This document shows, piece after piece, positions 44,568-53,023 of a stretch of 64,000 bases of DNA; positions within the stretch are counted from its first letter, which is position 1; each line of letters begins with the position of its first letter. The stretch comes from [Ruminococcus] torques ATCC 27756. Its GTDB lineage: Bacteria; Bacillota; Clostridia; Lachnospirales; Lachnospiraceae. The notes below the pieces were generated by a model. That model was not told where the DNA came from. It did no database searches and was given only the letters and a program-made list of their open reading frames with translations. The stretch is from positions 434,001 through 498,000 of the forward strand of contig NZ_DS264345.1 of NCBI RefSeq assembly GCF_000153925.1, in the 5' to 3' direction. A program made the translations under genes and the position numbers.

Positions 44568-46097
44568 ATGGGAATTAAAATTATACTGCTTATTATTTTT
44601 TTCGCAGTGATGGCGGCAGTGGGAATTTATTCGAGAAGACATGTTACAAGTGTAGACGGTTTTGTTCTGGGAGGAAGATCGGTAGGACCGTGGCTGACGG
44701 CATTTGCATATGGAACATCGTATTTTTCGGCAGTTGTATTTGTCGGATATGCCGGACAGTTTGGATGGAAATACGGAATTGCCAGTACATGGATCGGCAT
44801 CGGAAATGCATTAATCGGAAGCCTTCTGGCATGGGTAGTTCTCGGAAGGCGTACAAAAGTGATGACACAGCATCTTGGATCAAGGACGATGCCGGATTTT
44901 TTCGGAGAACGGTACAAGAGCAAATCACTTAAGATTACGGCATCTGTGATCGTGTTCGTTTTTCTGATCCCGTACACGGCTTCGGTGTATAACGGTTTGT
45001 CACGTTTGTTTGCGATGGCTTTTAATATTCCGTATACGTGGTGTGTCGTGACAATGGCAGCGTTTACGGCGCTCTATGTTATCCTGGGCGGATATATGGC
45101 TACGGCAATCAATGATTTCATACAAGGAATCATTATGCTGATCGGAATTGTGGCTGTGATCGCGGCGGTTCTGAATGGACAGGGCGGATTCATGAATGCA
45201 ATAGCAGAAATGGCGAAGATACCAAGTGATGTTCCCCTGACACAAGGACAGCCGGGAGCGTTTACATCTTTTTTTGGTCCGGATCCTGTCAATCTTCTGG
45301 GCGTTGTTCTTCTTACTTCGCTTGGAACATGGGGACTTCCGCAGATGATCGGGAAATTTTATGCGATCAAAGATGAAAAATCGATCAGTACGGGAACTAT
45401 TATTTCAACTATATTTGCAATTATTATCTCAGGTGGATGTTATTTTCTCGGAGGATTCGGAAGACTGTTCGACAGTCCCGAGATTTACGATAAAGCGGGC
45501 GGAGCGGTCGTTTATGACAGTATTATACCGCATATGCTTTCCATGCTTCCGGATCTGCTTATAGGGGTTGTTGTTGTGCTTGTGCTTTCTGCGTCAATGT
45601 CAACTCTTTCCTCCCTTGTGCTGACATCCAGTTCTACACTGACGCTCGATCTTTTGAAAGATAATATTATGAAAAAAATGAGCGAGAAAAAGCAGATTGT
45701 GACAATGCAGGTTTTAATCGTGTTTTTTATTGTTGTCTCAGTTGTGATCGCGCTTGATCCGCCGACCTTTATCGCACAGCTTATGGGCATTTCATGGGGC
45801 GCGTTAGCCGGGGCGTTTTTAGCTCCGTTTTTGTATGGTTTGTATTGGAAAGGCGTTACCCGTGCGGGTGTATGGGCAGGGTTTATAACAGGAGTCGGAC
45901 TGACTGTTGCGAATATGTTTTTTGGATTTATAAAATCTCCGATCAATGCAGGCGCAATGGCAATGATCGCAGGACTTTTGATTGTGCCTTTTATCAGTTT
46001 GATCACACCGAAGCTGAAAAAAAGCGAGATAGAAGACGTTTTTATCTGTTATGATGAAAAAGTAACGATTACAAAAAAGCATTCTTTAGAAGACTGA
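44568..46097 (+). CDS. Sodium:solute symporter (SSS family)
   Basis: This 509-residue transporter with about 13 transmembrane helices starts at ATG 44568 after AGAGAGGG. GGRSVGPWLTAFAYGTSYFSAVVFVGYAG (helix 1-2 region), WKYGIASTWIGIGNALIG and SASMSTLSSLVLTSSSTLTLDL (sodium site) place it in the SSS family, near PutP and pantothenate permeases. The solute could be an amino acid or carboxylate. The gene is monocistronic with an elaborate promoter, suggesting substrate-dependent control. Confidence 0.9.
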   Translation: MGIKIILLIIFFAVMAAVGIYSRRHVTSVDGFVLGGRSVGPWLTAFAYGTSYFSAVVFVGYAGQFGWKYGIASTWIGIGNALIGSLLAWVVLGRRTKVMTQHLGSRTMPDFFGERYKSKSLKITASVIVFVFLIPYTASVYNGLSRLFAMAFNIPYTWCVVTMAAFTALYVILGGYMATAINDFIQGIIMLIGIVAVIAAVLNGQGGFMNAIAEMAKIPSDVPLTQGQPGAFTSFFGPDPVNLLGVVLLTSLGTWGLPQMIGKFYAIKDEKSISTGTIISTIFAIIISGGCYFLGGFGRLFDSPEIYDKAGGAVVYDSIIPHMLSMLPDLLIGVVVVLVLSASMSTLSSLVLTSSSTLTLDLLKDNIMKKMSEKKQIVTMQVLIVFFIVVSVVIALDPPTFIAQLMGISWGALAGAFLAPFLYGLYWKGVTRAGVWAGFITGVGLTVANMFFGFIKSPINAGAMAMIAGLLIVPFISLITPKLKKSEIEDVFICYDEKVTITKKHSLED

Positions 46098-46154
46098 TAA
46101 AAAAGAATTACTGAAAAATATTTGATTGTATGGAAAAAAATACCTGATAAGGGA

Positions 46155-46182
46155 TTGATTTTTCAGGGAACTACTATATAAT
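46155..46182 (+). promoter_or_regulatory. Promoter of ldh with about 150-base leader
   Basis: TTGATT (46155-46160), 16-base spacer, TATAAT (46177-46182). The leader to 46335 is AT-rich; I see no riboswitch or strong hairpin in it. Confidence 0.55.
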
Positions 46183-46335
46183 GAAGATAAAGTTAAACCC
46201 CACTAAAATACTAGGAATTAAAAAAGGATGAAATATGATCAAGTAATATTAGAAAAAACGCTTATTATGAGATCCTGAATATAAAGTGGCGGTATGAGTT
46301 CATTAAAGTTCATGGAAAACAGGAGGTATTGAGAT

Positions 46336-47286
46336 ATGGTAAATATACAAAAAGCAGCAGTAATCGGATGTGGGTTTGTCGGCTCTACGATTGCCTATAC
46401 ATTGATGCAGAAAGGATTATTTTCGGAAATGGTACTCCTTGATGCAAACAAGGCGAAGGCAGAAGGAGAGGCGATGGATATCAGCCACGGACTGCCGTTT
46501 ACACATGCAATGGATATTTATGCGGGTGAATATGAGGATATTGCAGATGCGTCGGTCGTTATTATTACGGCAGGGGCAAACCAGAAACCGGGAGAGACGA
46601 GACTGGATCTTGTGCAGAAAAATGCAGCAATTATGCGGTCAATCATAAAAGAGATCAAACGCGTAAACTGTGAAGGAATTTTGCTCATCGTGTCGAATCC
46701 GGTAGATATCTTAACGGAAGTAGCGCTTAGAGAATCCGGTTTTCCAAAGGAAAGAGTGATCGGTTCCGGTACAGTGCTTGATACGGCAAGATTGAAATAT
46801 ATAATCAGTGAAAAGTTGGATGTAGATAGCAGAAATGTACATGCGTTTATCGTAGGTGAACACGGTGACAGCGAACTGGCAGCATGGAGCTGTGCAAATA
46901 TTTACGGAATTAAATTACAGGATTTTGCAAAGATGCGGGGATATGAACACTTCGCACAGGATATGGAAGAGGTTTACAAAGGAGTCCGTGACAGCGCCTA
47001 TGAGATTATCGAGCGAAAGGGAGCGACTTATTACGGAATCGGAATGGCAGCGGAAAAAATCGTAGAAGCAATCGTAAGAAACAGTCATACGGTCGCTCCG
47101 ATTTCGGTATCGCTTGATGGAAAATACGGATTAGAAGGACTGTGCTTAAGCATTCCGACGATTGTCGGAAGAGGCGGGGCGGAACAGGTGCTGGAGATTG
47201 ATTTCAGCGAGGAAGAAATGAAAAAACTGCGTAAATCCGCAGAGGAATTAGGCGCAGTTCTTGATCAGGTCAATATTGAGAAATAA
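46336..47286 (+). CDS. ldh: L-lactate dehydrogenase
   Basis: This 316-residue enzyme starts at ATG 46336 after AGGAGGT. It has the NAD-binding GCGFVGSTIAYTL, the loop GANQKPGETRLDL with catalytic Arg, SNPVDILTEVAL, and the catalytic His in FIVGEHGDSELAAWS. The loop residue Gln in ANQKPGETR marks lactate rather than malate dehydrogenase. It reduces pyruvate to L-lactate to regenerate NAD+ in fermentation. It converges on the DtxR-type regulator with a 29-base gap. Confidence 0.95.
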   Translation: MVNIQKAAVIGCGFVGSTIAYTLMQKGLFSEMVLLDANKAKAEGEAMDISHGLPFTHAMDIYAGEYEDIADASVVIITAGANQKPGETRLDLVQKNAAIMRSIIKEIKRVNCEGILLIVSNPVDILTEVALRESGFPKERVIGSGTVLDTARLKYIISEKLDVDSRNVHAFIVGEHGDSELAAWSCANIYGIKLQDFAKMRGYEHFAQDMEEVYKGVRDSAYEIIERKGATYYGIGMAAEKIVEAIVRNSHTVAPISVSLDGKYGLEGLCLSIPTIVGRGGAEQVLEIDFSEEEMKKLRKSAEELGAVLDQVNIEK

Positions 47287-47315
47287 AAGTATATTACCGA
47301 AATTAAAAATAAAAG

Positions 47316-47678
47316 CTATCGCTTAATATGTTTTTTTATTGCGTCAAAGCTTTCCGCGCTGATGACATGTTCAATACGGCAGGCGTCATCAGCGGCGGTT
47401 TTTGAATCGACGCCGAGATATTCCAGCCAGGAAGTAAGGAGGGTATGTCGTTCGTATATACGCTCCGCTATTTCTTTTCCCGAGGGGGTGAGTGTAATAT
47501 AGCCTTCCGGTGAAACTGTAATATGTCCGCTTTCACGCAGCTTCTTCATTGCGACGCTGACACTTGGCTTTTTAAAGTCAAGTTCTGCGGCAATGTCTAC
47601 AGAACGGACAACAGGAAGTTGTCCGCTTAATACAAGAATTGTTTCTAAATAGTTCTCAGCAGATTCATTTATAATCAT
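47316..47678 (-). CDS. DtxR/MntR-family metal-dependent regulator
   Basis: This 120-residue protein has the winged helix (ESAENYLETILVLS, VRSVDIAAELDFKKPSVSVAMKKLRESGHI) and the dimerisation/metal domain (ERHTLLTSWLEYLGV, DACRIEHVISAESFDAIKKH). The metal-binding Glu/His residues are present, and the SH3 domain of larger DtxR proteins is absent, as in MntR. It is divergent from feoA across a promoter carrying GTTAG-N6-CTAAC. It most likely senses Fe(II) and represses the feo operon. Confidence 0.88.
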   Translation of the reverse strand: MIINESAENYLETILVLSGQLPVVRSVDIAAELDFKKPSVSVAMKKLRESGHITVSPEGYITLTPSGKEIAERIYERHTLLTSWLEYLGVDSKTAADDACRIEHVISAESFDAIKKHIKR

Positions 47679-47786
47679 AATGTTACCTCAAATAAATTTT
47701 ATTTATGAATGAAAGATCAATATTCATTAAAATTAAGTATAACATATGTGTGCGAAAGCTCGCAAGAGAAAGAATATCCGCTATAG

Positions 47787-47830
47787 AAAAGGCACAGAGC
47801 GTCACTGTAGAAAAAACGCTTTGTGCTTTA
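47787..47830. terminator. Hairpin between the regulator and feo promoters
   Basis: A 14-bp stem with two G-U pairs (47789-47802 with 47816-47829) and a T-rich flank. It lies in a divergent spacer and may insulate the feo promoter from opposing transcription. Confidence 0.45.
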
Positions 47831-47844
47831 TTTTGTGAAAATAC

Positions 47845-47876
47845 TTGACAATTTACAAAGGTTAGGTTAAACTAAC
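47845..47876 (+). promoter_or_regulatory. feo promoter with DtxR-type iron box
   Basis: TTGACA (47845-47850), 17-base spacer and TAAACT (47868-47873). The inverted repeat GTTAG-GTTAAA-CTAAC (47861-47876) covers the -10 box, as expected for a metal-dependent repressor. The same GTTAG-N6-CTAAC occurs before the DUF2325 gene at 58453. Confidence 0.75.
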
Positions 47877-47939
47877 TAAAGATAAATGAAAAAGATTATC
47901 AATTTCAAAAAAGTTTTAAAATAGAAGGAAGGTGTTTTT

Positions 47940-48149
47940 ATGCCGCTTACGATGGCTGAAATAGGCAAGGTAAGTGTGATAAACCGCGTAAATGGAAACG
48001 AGGAGACAAGGCGTTTTCTCGGAAATCTTGGTTTTGTGGCAGGAACGGAAGTTACTGTATTATCCGAGATGGGCGGAAACGTGATCGTGAGTATTAAAAA
48101 TTCCAGGATCGCGGTAAATGCCGAAATGGCGAGGCATATTATGATCTAG
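47940..48149 (+). CDS. feoA: FeoA-type ferrous iron transport protein (first copy)
   Basis: This 69-residue SH3-like protein starts at ATG 47940 after GGAAGG. MPLTMAEIGKVSVINRVNG, RRFLGNLGFVAGTEVTVLSE and IVSIKNSRIAVNAEMARHIMI match FeoA. It is thought to interact with FeoB and modulate transport. A second, diverged FeoA follows in the same operon, an arrangement frequent in Lachnospiraceae. Confidence 0.9.
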   Translation: MPLTMAEIGKVSVINRVNGNEETRRFLGNLGFVAGTEVTVLSEMGGNVIVSIKNSRIAVNAEMARHIMI

Positions 48150-48202
48150 AGCTGAAAAGGCTATAAAAATTTTGAGTGAAATAGGAAGCGGAGGAGAATG
48201 GC

Positions 48203-48433
48203 ATGGAGAGGACATTAGGCAGCGCAAAAGTGGGAAGTACAGTAACTGTGATTAAAATTGAAGGGGACGGGGCTTATAAGCGTCGGATCATGGACATGGG
48301 AATCACGAAGGGAAGCAGGATTTATATAAGGAAGGTTGCGCCGCTTGGCGATCCTGTAGAAGTTACGGTTCGAGGATATGAGTTGTCAGTAAGAAAAGAG
48401 GATGCAAAATGTGTCCTTGTAGAAACTGTATAG
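48203..48433 (+). CDS. feoA: FeoA-type ferrous iron transport protein (second copy)
   Basis: This 76-residue protein starts at ATG 48203 after GGAGGAG. VGSTVTVIKIEGDGAYKRRIMDMGITKGSRIYIRKVAPLGDPVEVTVRGYELSVRK is the standard FeoA pattern, closer to the archetype than the first copy. It lies 16 bases before feoB. Two different FeoA subunits may act together on the one FeoB. Confidence 0.93.
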   Translation: MERTLGSAKVGSTVTVIKIEGDGAYKRRIMDMGITKGSRIYIRKVAPLGDPVEVTVRGYELSVRKEDAKCVLVETV

Positions 48434-48449
48434 TAGGAGGTAGAACAAA

Positions 48450-50633
48450 ATGGAGATCAGGGCTGCACTTGCCGGAAATCCGAACTGTGGAAAGACGACA
48501 ATGTTTAATGCGCTTACGGGAGCAAATCAATATGTCGGAAACTGGCCGGGAGTTACGGTAGAGAAAAAAGAAGGGAAAGTAAGAACAAAAGAATCAAAAG
48601 AGGAGAAGATCAAAGTGACGGATCTTCCGGGAGTCTATTCTCTTTCCCCGTATACGCTTGAAGAAGTTGTGAGCAGGGATTATATTTTGAACGAGGATCC
48701 GGACGTGATCATCAATCTTGTAGACGCGACCAATATTGAGCGAAATCTGTATTTGACGACCCAGTTGACCGAGACGGGAGTTCCGGTTGTGATTGCGCTA
48801 AATATGGCTGATTTGATCCGGAAGCGAGGAATGAAAATCGACAAGAAGCGATTGTCTGAACTTCTCAACTGTCCGGTGATCGAAACGTCGGCTTTGAAAA
48901 AGACAGGACTAAAAGAATTGATCGAAGAAACGGTCTGCACTGTCAAAAGCGGAGAAAAAAGCATACCGAAAGCGATATTCTCAAAAGAGTTAGAAGCGGC
49001 GATACGAGCGGTAGAAGAGCTGCTTCCAACATGGATTGACGAGCGTAAGAAGCGTTGGTATGCAGTAAAACTTCTTGAAAATGACAGGAAAGTATTAGAA
49101 AATTTAAAAATGTCAGGCGAGTCTTTGAAAGCGATCAAGAAGATGCGTAAAGCGATGGAAGAAAAGCATGATGACGATATGGAAAGTATTGTTACAGACG
49201 AGAGGTATCAGTACATACAAAAAGTTGTTTCCGATACCGTTCAAAAAGGGAGAGAAAAACTGACTGTCTCAGATAAGATAGACCGTATCGTAACAAATCG
49301 TTTTTTAGGCCTTCCGATTTTTGTTTTCGTTATGTGGGTTGTGTATTATGTGTCCGTCACAACGGTCGGAACAGGGATGACAGACTGGACAAACGATGTG
49401 TTTGTAGTCAGTATACAGGATGCAGTCAGCGGTTTCTTGGGAAATATAGGGGCAGGCAGTCTTATCACAGGGCTTGTAGTTGACGGAATCATAGGCGGAT
49501 TGGGAGCTGTGCTTGGCTTTGTTCCACAGATGGCGGTATTGTTTCTCCTTTTATCATTCCTTGAAGACTGCGGATATATGGTTCGCATCGCCTTTGTAAT
49601 GGACCGCGTGTTCCGACATTTCGGATTGTCGGGGAAAAGCTTCATCCCTCTTCTTATTTCCTCAGGGTGTGGAATTCCGGGGATTATGGCTTCAAGGACG
49701 ATCGAGCAGGATAATGACAGAAGGCTTACGATCATGACAGCTACGTTTATTCCATGTGGGGCAAAGCTTCCGGTTATCGCGCTTATGGGCGGAGTGATCG
49801 CAGGAGAGGCGGCAGGATATGCAGAAAGTTCCTTCATCGCACCGCTTATGTATTTTATAGGGATTGCGGCAGTGCTTATTTCTGCTATAATATTGAAAAA
49901 GACGAAGATGTTTTCAGGAAAACCGGCTCCGTTTGTAATGGAACTTCCGCAGTATCATATGCCGCAGGCAAAGACAGTTCTTCTTCATGTATGGGAGAGA
50001 CTGAAAGGATTCATGATCAAGGCGGGAACGATTTTGTTCCTTGCATGTATTGTTATGTGGTTCCTTGGAGGATTTGGATTTTCAGACGGAAAATTCGGGA
50101 TTGTTCAAGACAGTGCCAATAGTTTGTTGGCGATGATCGGCGGAGCGCTTGCAGTGCTGTTTAAACCGCTCGGTTTCGGAGAATGGCAGCCTGTTGCGGC
50201 AGCGCTTTCGGGATTTACGGCAAAAGAAGCCATTGTAACTACAATGGGAGTTCTTGCAAATGTGTCGGGAGATGTAGAAGATACCGTAAATGTAGCGGGC
50301 AAAGTAGCAGCGTGGTTTCCGTCGGCTATGGCAGCATTTTCGTTTTTGCTGTTTAATCTTTTGGACTCCCCGTGTCTGGCGGCAATCGCAACAATGGCGC
50401 AGCAGATGCAGTCCAGAAAGTGGTTTTGGTTTGCGGTTGTGTTCCAGAATGTATTTGCGTATGTCGTATCTTTGAGCGTATATCAGATCGGTACGTTTGT
50501 GCTTGGAGGAGCGTTCACCGTAGGAACGGCTGTAGGTATAGCGATTGCGGTGATCCTGTTGATCTTACTGTTTAGGCCGGATCCGTATAAAAATAAAAAA
50601 ATATATTCCAAACGGTCGGTACAGGCGGCGTAG
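48450..50633 (+). CDS. feoB: Ferrous iron transport protein FeoB
   Basis: This 727-residue inner-membrane Fe(II) transporter starts at ATG 48450 after GGAGG. The N-terminal G domain has GNPNCGKTT, DLPGVYSL and NMADL motifs (about 1-165), followed by the helical GDI-like domain (about 170-275). The membrane part has two Gate repeats (CGIPGIMASRTIEQ; TAKEAIVTTMGVL). It is the third gene of the feo operon, controlled by the upstream iron box. A Cys-rich membrane peptide follows. Confidence 0.97.
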   Translation: MEIRAALAGNPNCGKTTMFNALTGANQYVGNWPGVTVEKKEGKVRTKESKEEKIKVTDLPGVYSLSPYTLEEVVSRDYILNEDPDVIINLVDATNIERNLYLTTQLTETGVPVVIALNMADLIRKRGMKIDKKRLSELLNCPVIETSALKKTGLKELIEETVCTVKSGEKSIPKAIFSKELEAAIRAVEELLPTWIDERKKRWYAVKLLENDRKVLENLKMSGESLKAIKKMRKAMEEKHDDDMESIVTDERYQYIQKVVSDTVQKGREKLTVSDKIDRIVTNRFLGLPIFVFVMWVVYYVSVTTVGTGMTDWTNDVFVVSIQDAVSGFLGNIGAGSLITGLVVDGIIGGLGAVLGFVPQMAVLFLLLSFLEDCGYMVRIAFVMDRVFRHFGLSGKSFIPLLISSGCGIPGIMASRTIEQDNDRRLTIMTATFIPCGAKLPVIALMGGVIAGEAAGYAESSFIAPLMYFIGIAAVLISAIILKKTKMFSGKPAPFVMELPQYHMPQAKTVLLHVWERLKGFMIKAGTILFLACIVMWFLGGFGFSDGKFGIVQDSANSLLAMIGGALAVLFKPLGFGEWQPVAAALSGFTAKEAIVTTMGVLANVSGDVEDTVNVAGKVAAWFPSAMAAFSFLLFNLLDSPCLAAIATMAQQMQSRKWFWFAVVFQNVFAYVVSLSVYQIGTFVLGGAFTVGTAVGIAIAVILLILLFRPDPYKNKKIYSKRSVQAA

Positions 50634-50662
50634 AGAAAATTAGTTTAGAAAGAAGGCGTGTT

Positions 50663-50842
50663 ATGGCAGCAGATATTTTGATCATATCATTGATCGCGAG
50701 TTATTGTATTTTTCTTATTTATAAAGCAAGAAAAAACGCAAAAGAGGGAAAAGCGCCCGGGTGTGCCGGATGCGGCGGAAACTGTGGTTCGTGTTCAGGC
50801 TGCGCGACGAGTGCGGGAAAGACAGAAAATAAAAAGATGTAG
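50663..50842 (+). CDS. FeoB-associated Cys-rich membrane protein
   Basis: This 59-residue protein starts at ATG 50663 after AGAAGG. An N-terminal transmembrane helix (ADILIISLIASYCIFLIY) is followed by a basic stretch. The Cys-rich tail PGCAGCGGNCGSCSGCATS has five Cys in CxxC-like spacing. This is the standard small partner encoded after feoB in many anaerobes, possibly handling Fe(II) at the membrane face. It is the last gene of the feo operon. Confidence 0.88.
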   Translation: MAADILIISLIASYCIFLIYKARKNAKEGKAPGCAGCGGNCGSCSGCATSAGKTENKKM

Positions 50843-50894
50843 GACGGAATAAACGGTGTACATCCGTGCCGGAAAGACACGTAAAAGAAAGAGA

Positions 50895-51018
50895 TTGATA
50901 TAAAAACCTCCTGATAGTATAATCGATAAAGATGGTGTAAAGCTGTAAAGAAAGCGGCAGGATCAGACAGACTGCTGTTATAAGATACATCAGAAAATCG
51001 AGAAATCAGGAGGTTTTT
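50895..51018 (+). promoter_or_regulatory. cyuA promoter and leader with a 14-bp inverted repeat to the ribosome-binding site
   Basis: TTGATA (50895-50900), a 17-base spacer and TATAAT (50918-50923) form the promoter. The spacer word AAAAACCTCCTGAT (50902-50915) is the exact reverse complement of ATCAGGAGGTTTTT (51005-51018), which holds the cyuA Shine-Dalgarno. Transcripts that start here lack the left arm. Read-through from the feo operon would carry it and could mask the ribosome-binding site. Confidence 0.55.
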
Positions 51019-51022
51019 TGCA

Positions 51023-52333
51023 ATGAACCGTAAAATATATAATGAATATGTAACAATTTTGGAAAGCGAACTTGTTCCGGCGCTTGGATGCACAGAACCG
51101 ATCGCGCTTGCTTATGCTGCGGCAAAAGCAAAAGAAGTATTAGGAAAGATGCCGGATCATATTACGATGCGGTGCAGCGGTAATATTATCAAAAATGTAA
51201 AAGGAGTAAAAGTACCGAATTCCGGAGGAATGAAAGGCGTAGAAGCAGCGGCGGTACTCGGAATTACAGGCGGAGATCCTTCACAGGCGCTTGAAGTGCT
51301 GGAGCATGTTACAGATCGGGAAATCGACGAGGCGGAGAAACTTTTAAAGGCAGGATTTTGTGATTGTGTTTTAAAAGACGATGTAGCTAATTTATATATT
51401 GAAGCATATGCAGTATGCAAAAAGACAGAGAAGAGTGAAGCTCTTGTTGTGATAGAAGACGAGCATACGAATATCACCCATATTGAAAAAGACGGACAGG
51501 TGCTTTTTCACAAAGAGAAAAAAGAATATTGTCAGGAGAGAGAAAAAACACCGGATAAGAGTCTTTTGAATTTGGAAGATATTATTACATTTGCAAATGA
51601 GGTACAGATTACTGATGTGGAAAAAGTTCTTGGACGTCAGATAAAATACAATACGAGAATCGCAGAAGAAGGTTTGAGAAATCCTTGGGGAGCACAGGTC
51701 GGACGAGTTGTGCTAGAAGAGTTCGGAGAAGATGTAAAGTGGCGCGCTGTGGCGAAAGCATCTGCCGGTTCGGATGCAAGAATGAGCGGCTGTGCCCTTC
51801 CGGTGATCATTAATTCCGGTTCGGGGAATCAGGGTATGACTTGTTCTCTTCCTGTGATCGAGTTCGGAAAAGAACTAAAGAAAAGCAAAGAAGAGATTTA
51901 CAGGGCGTTATGCGTATCTAACCTTGTGGCTCTGAATCAGAAAAAATATATCGGTTCTCTCTCAGCGTACTGCGGAGCAGTATGTGCTGCGGCAGGAGCA
52001 GGGGCAGGGATTACATATTTATGCGGCGGAACATTGGAACAGATTGAAAACACAGTTGTCAATACGATAGCGGATGCGGGAGGTATTGTCTGTGATGGTG
52101 CAAAACCAAGCTGTGCGGCAAAAATATCCACGGCGCTTCAGGCCGCGATACTAAGTCATAAGATGGCGATGCGGGGACTTACGTTTGCAAGAGGAGAAGG
52201 TCTTGTAATGGACTGCCCTGAAGATACAATCAAGGCAGTCGGATATGTAGGCCGCGCAGGTATGAAACAGACCGATGTGGAGATTTTAAATCTCATGATC
52301 GGAAAGACAAAACTGGAAGATATTGACAAGTGA
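51023..52333 (+). CDS. cyuA: L-cysteine desulfidase family protein (CyuA/YhaM, UPF0597)
   Basis: This 436-residue protein starts at ATG 51023 after AGGAGG. LVPALGCTEPIALAYAAAKA, NVKGVKVPNSGGMKGVEAAA, ASAGSDARMSGCALPVIINSGSGNQGM and DGAKPSCAAKIS mark the serine-dehydratase-alpha-like UPF0597 family. Conserved Cys residues bind a [4Fe-4S] cluster. The enzyme breaks cysteine into pyruvate, ammonia and sulfide. It follows the feo operon and may help to supply sulfide for Fe-S clusters or detoxify cysteine (inference). Confidence 0.9.
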   Translation: MNRKIYNEYVTILESELVPALGCTEPIALAYAAAKAKEVLGKMPDHITMRCSGNIIKNVKGVKVPNSGGMKGVEAAAVLGITGGDPSQALEVLEHVTDREIDEAEKLLKAGFCDCVLKDDVANLYIEAYAVCKKTEKSEALVVIEDEHTNITHIEKDGQVLFHKEKKEYCQEREKTPDKSLLNLEDIITFANEVQITDVEKVLGRQIKYNTRIAEEGLRNPWGAQVGRVVLEEFGEDVKWRAVAKASAGSDARMSGCALPVIINSGSGNQGMTCSLPVIEFGKELKKSKEEIYRALCVSNLVALNQKKYIGSLSAYCGAVCAAAGAGAGITYLCGGTLEQIENTVVNTIADAGGIVCDGAKPSCAAKISTALQAAILSHKMAMRGLTFARGEGLVMDCPEDTIKAVGYVGRAGMKQTDVEILNLMIGKTKLEDIDK

Positions 52334-52357
52334 CGTATGCCGGGAAAGAAGCCTCCT

Positions 52358-53023
52358 TTATGAATAACGTTTTTTATAACATGCAAGCGACAGGAAGAAG
52401 CTGATTACAACGAATAAAATCCCAATCGGAATACCGATTATAAAGATCATCGTTTTGTCACCTGCCATAAGAAATTCCATTCCCTTTAAAGAGGAAACGG
52501 CTCCGTATATTCCTCCGAAAAGCATGGCGATAAAGATATAAACGATAAGACCAAGTTTCCTTCCGAGCAGAAAGAATGCAAAATTAACGACTGCAAAAAA
52601 GACAAGGGAGAAAAGAACTCCGAACCCCCATGCAGACAGCCCTTCCTGCAAAGTGATTTTGTTGTGGCTGCTGGTGAACGAGAAAACAAAAATCAGGGAG
52701 AATACGTTGCATATTGTAAGAAAGCAGATTCCAAGTATATATTTTGACAGTACGATCTCCGTTTTTGTAATGGGGAACGTAAGCTGGATTTTGTCAAAAT
52801 TCACTTTTTCATCTTGCTCAAGAGAGGATTCAATAGAGGAGCAGCCTAAAAGCGGAAACACAAAAGCAGTAATCAGCATAAAGAAATATTTTAAGGAAAA
52901 TAAGTCTCCCGTTTGCATAGCCTCGATAAGCAGGAAGAGGAAAAGAACTGCTGCGAGGTAAGAAACCCCGTTTTTAAAAATGCGGAAATTTTCATAAAGA
53001 TCTTTTAATATAATTCCTTTCAT
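52358..53023 (-). CDS. ABC-2 type exporter membrane subunit
   Basis: This 221-residue membrane protein starts at ATG 53023 and overlaps the ATPase end by 4 bases. It has about six transmembrane helices. The cytoplasmic loop after helix 2 (SIESSLEQDEKVNFDKIQLTFPITKTEIVLSKY) is the ABC2_membrane_5/YtrC-like coupling segment seen in GntR-linked exporters. It is the last gene of a gntR-ATPase-permease set. The substrate is unknown; such sets often respond to cell-envelope-active compounds. Confidence 0.85.
   Translation of the reverse strand: MKGIILKDLYENFRIFKNGVSYLAAVLFLFLLIEAMQTGDLFSLKYFFMLITAFVFPLLGCSSIESSLEQDEKVNFDKIQLTFPITKTEIVLSKYILGICFLTICNVFSLIFVFSFTSSHNKITLQEGLSAWGFGVLFSLVFFAVVNFAFFLLGRKLGLIVYIFIAMLFGGIYGAVSSLKGMEFLMAGDKTMIFIIGIPIGILFVVISFFLSLACYKKRYS

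Noticed and set aside
46228-46278. 16-codon frame in the ldh leader (MKYDQVILEKTLIMRS) as a leader peptide
   Set aside because: No ribosome-binding site at a usable distance and no codon pattern suggesting attenuation; short frames of this size are expected in AT-rich leaders.
50895-51018. Metabolite riboswitch in the cyuA leader
   Set aside because: The complementary arm lies before the predicted transcription start and no known aptamer core is visible; treated as a read-through control instead.
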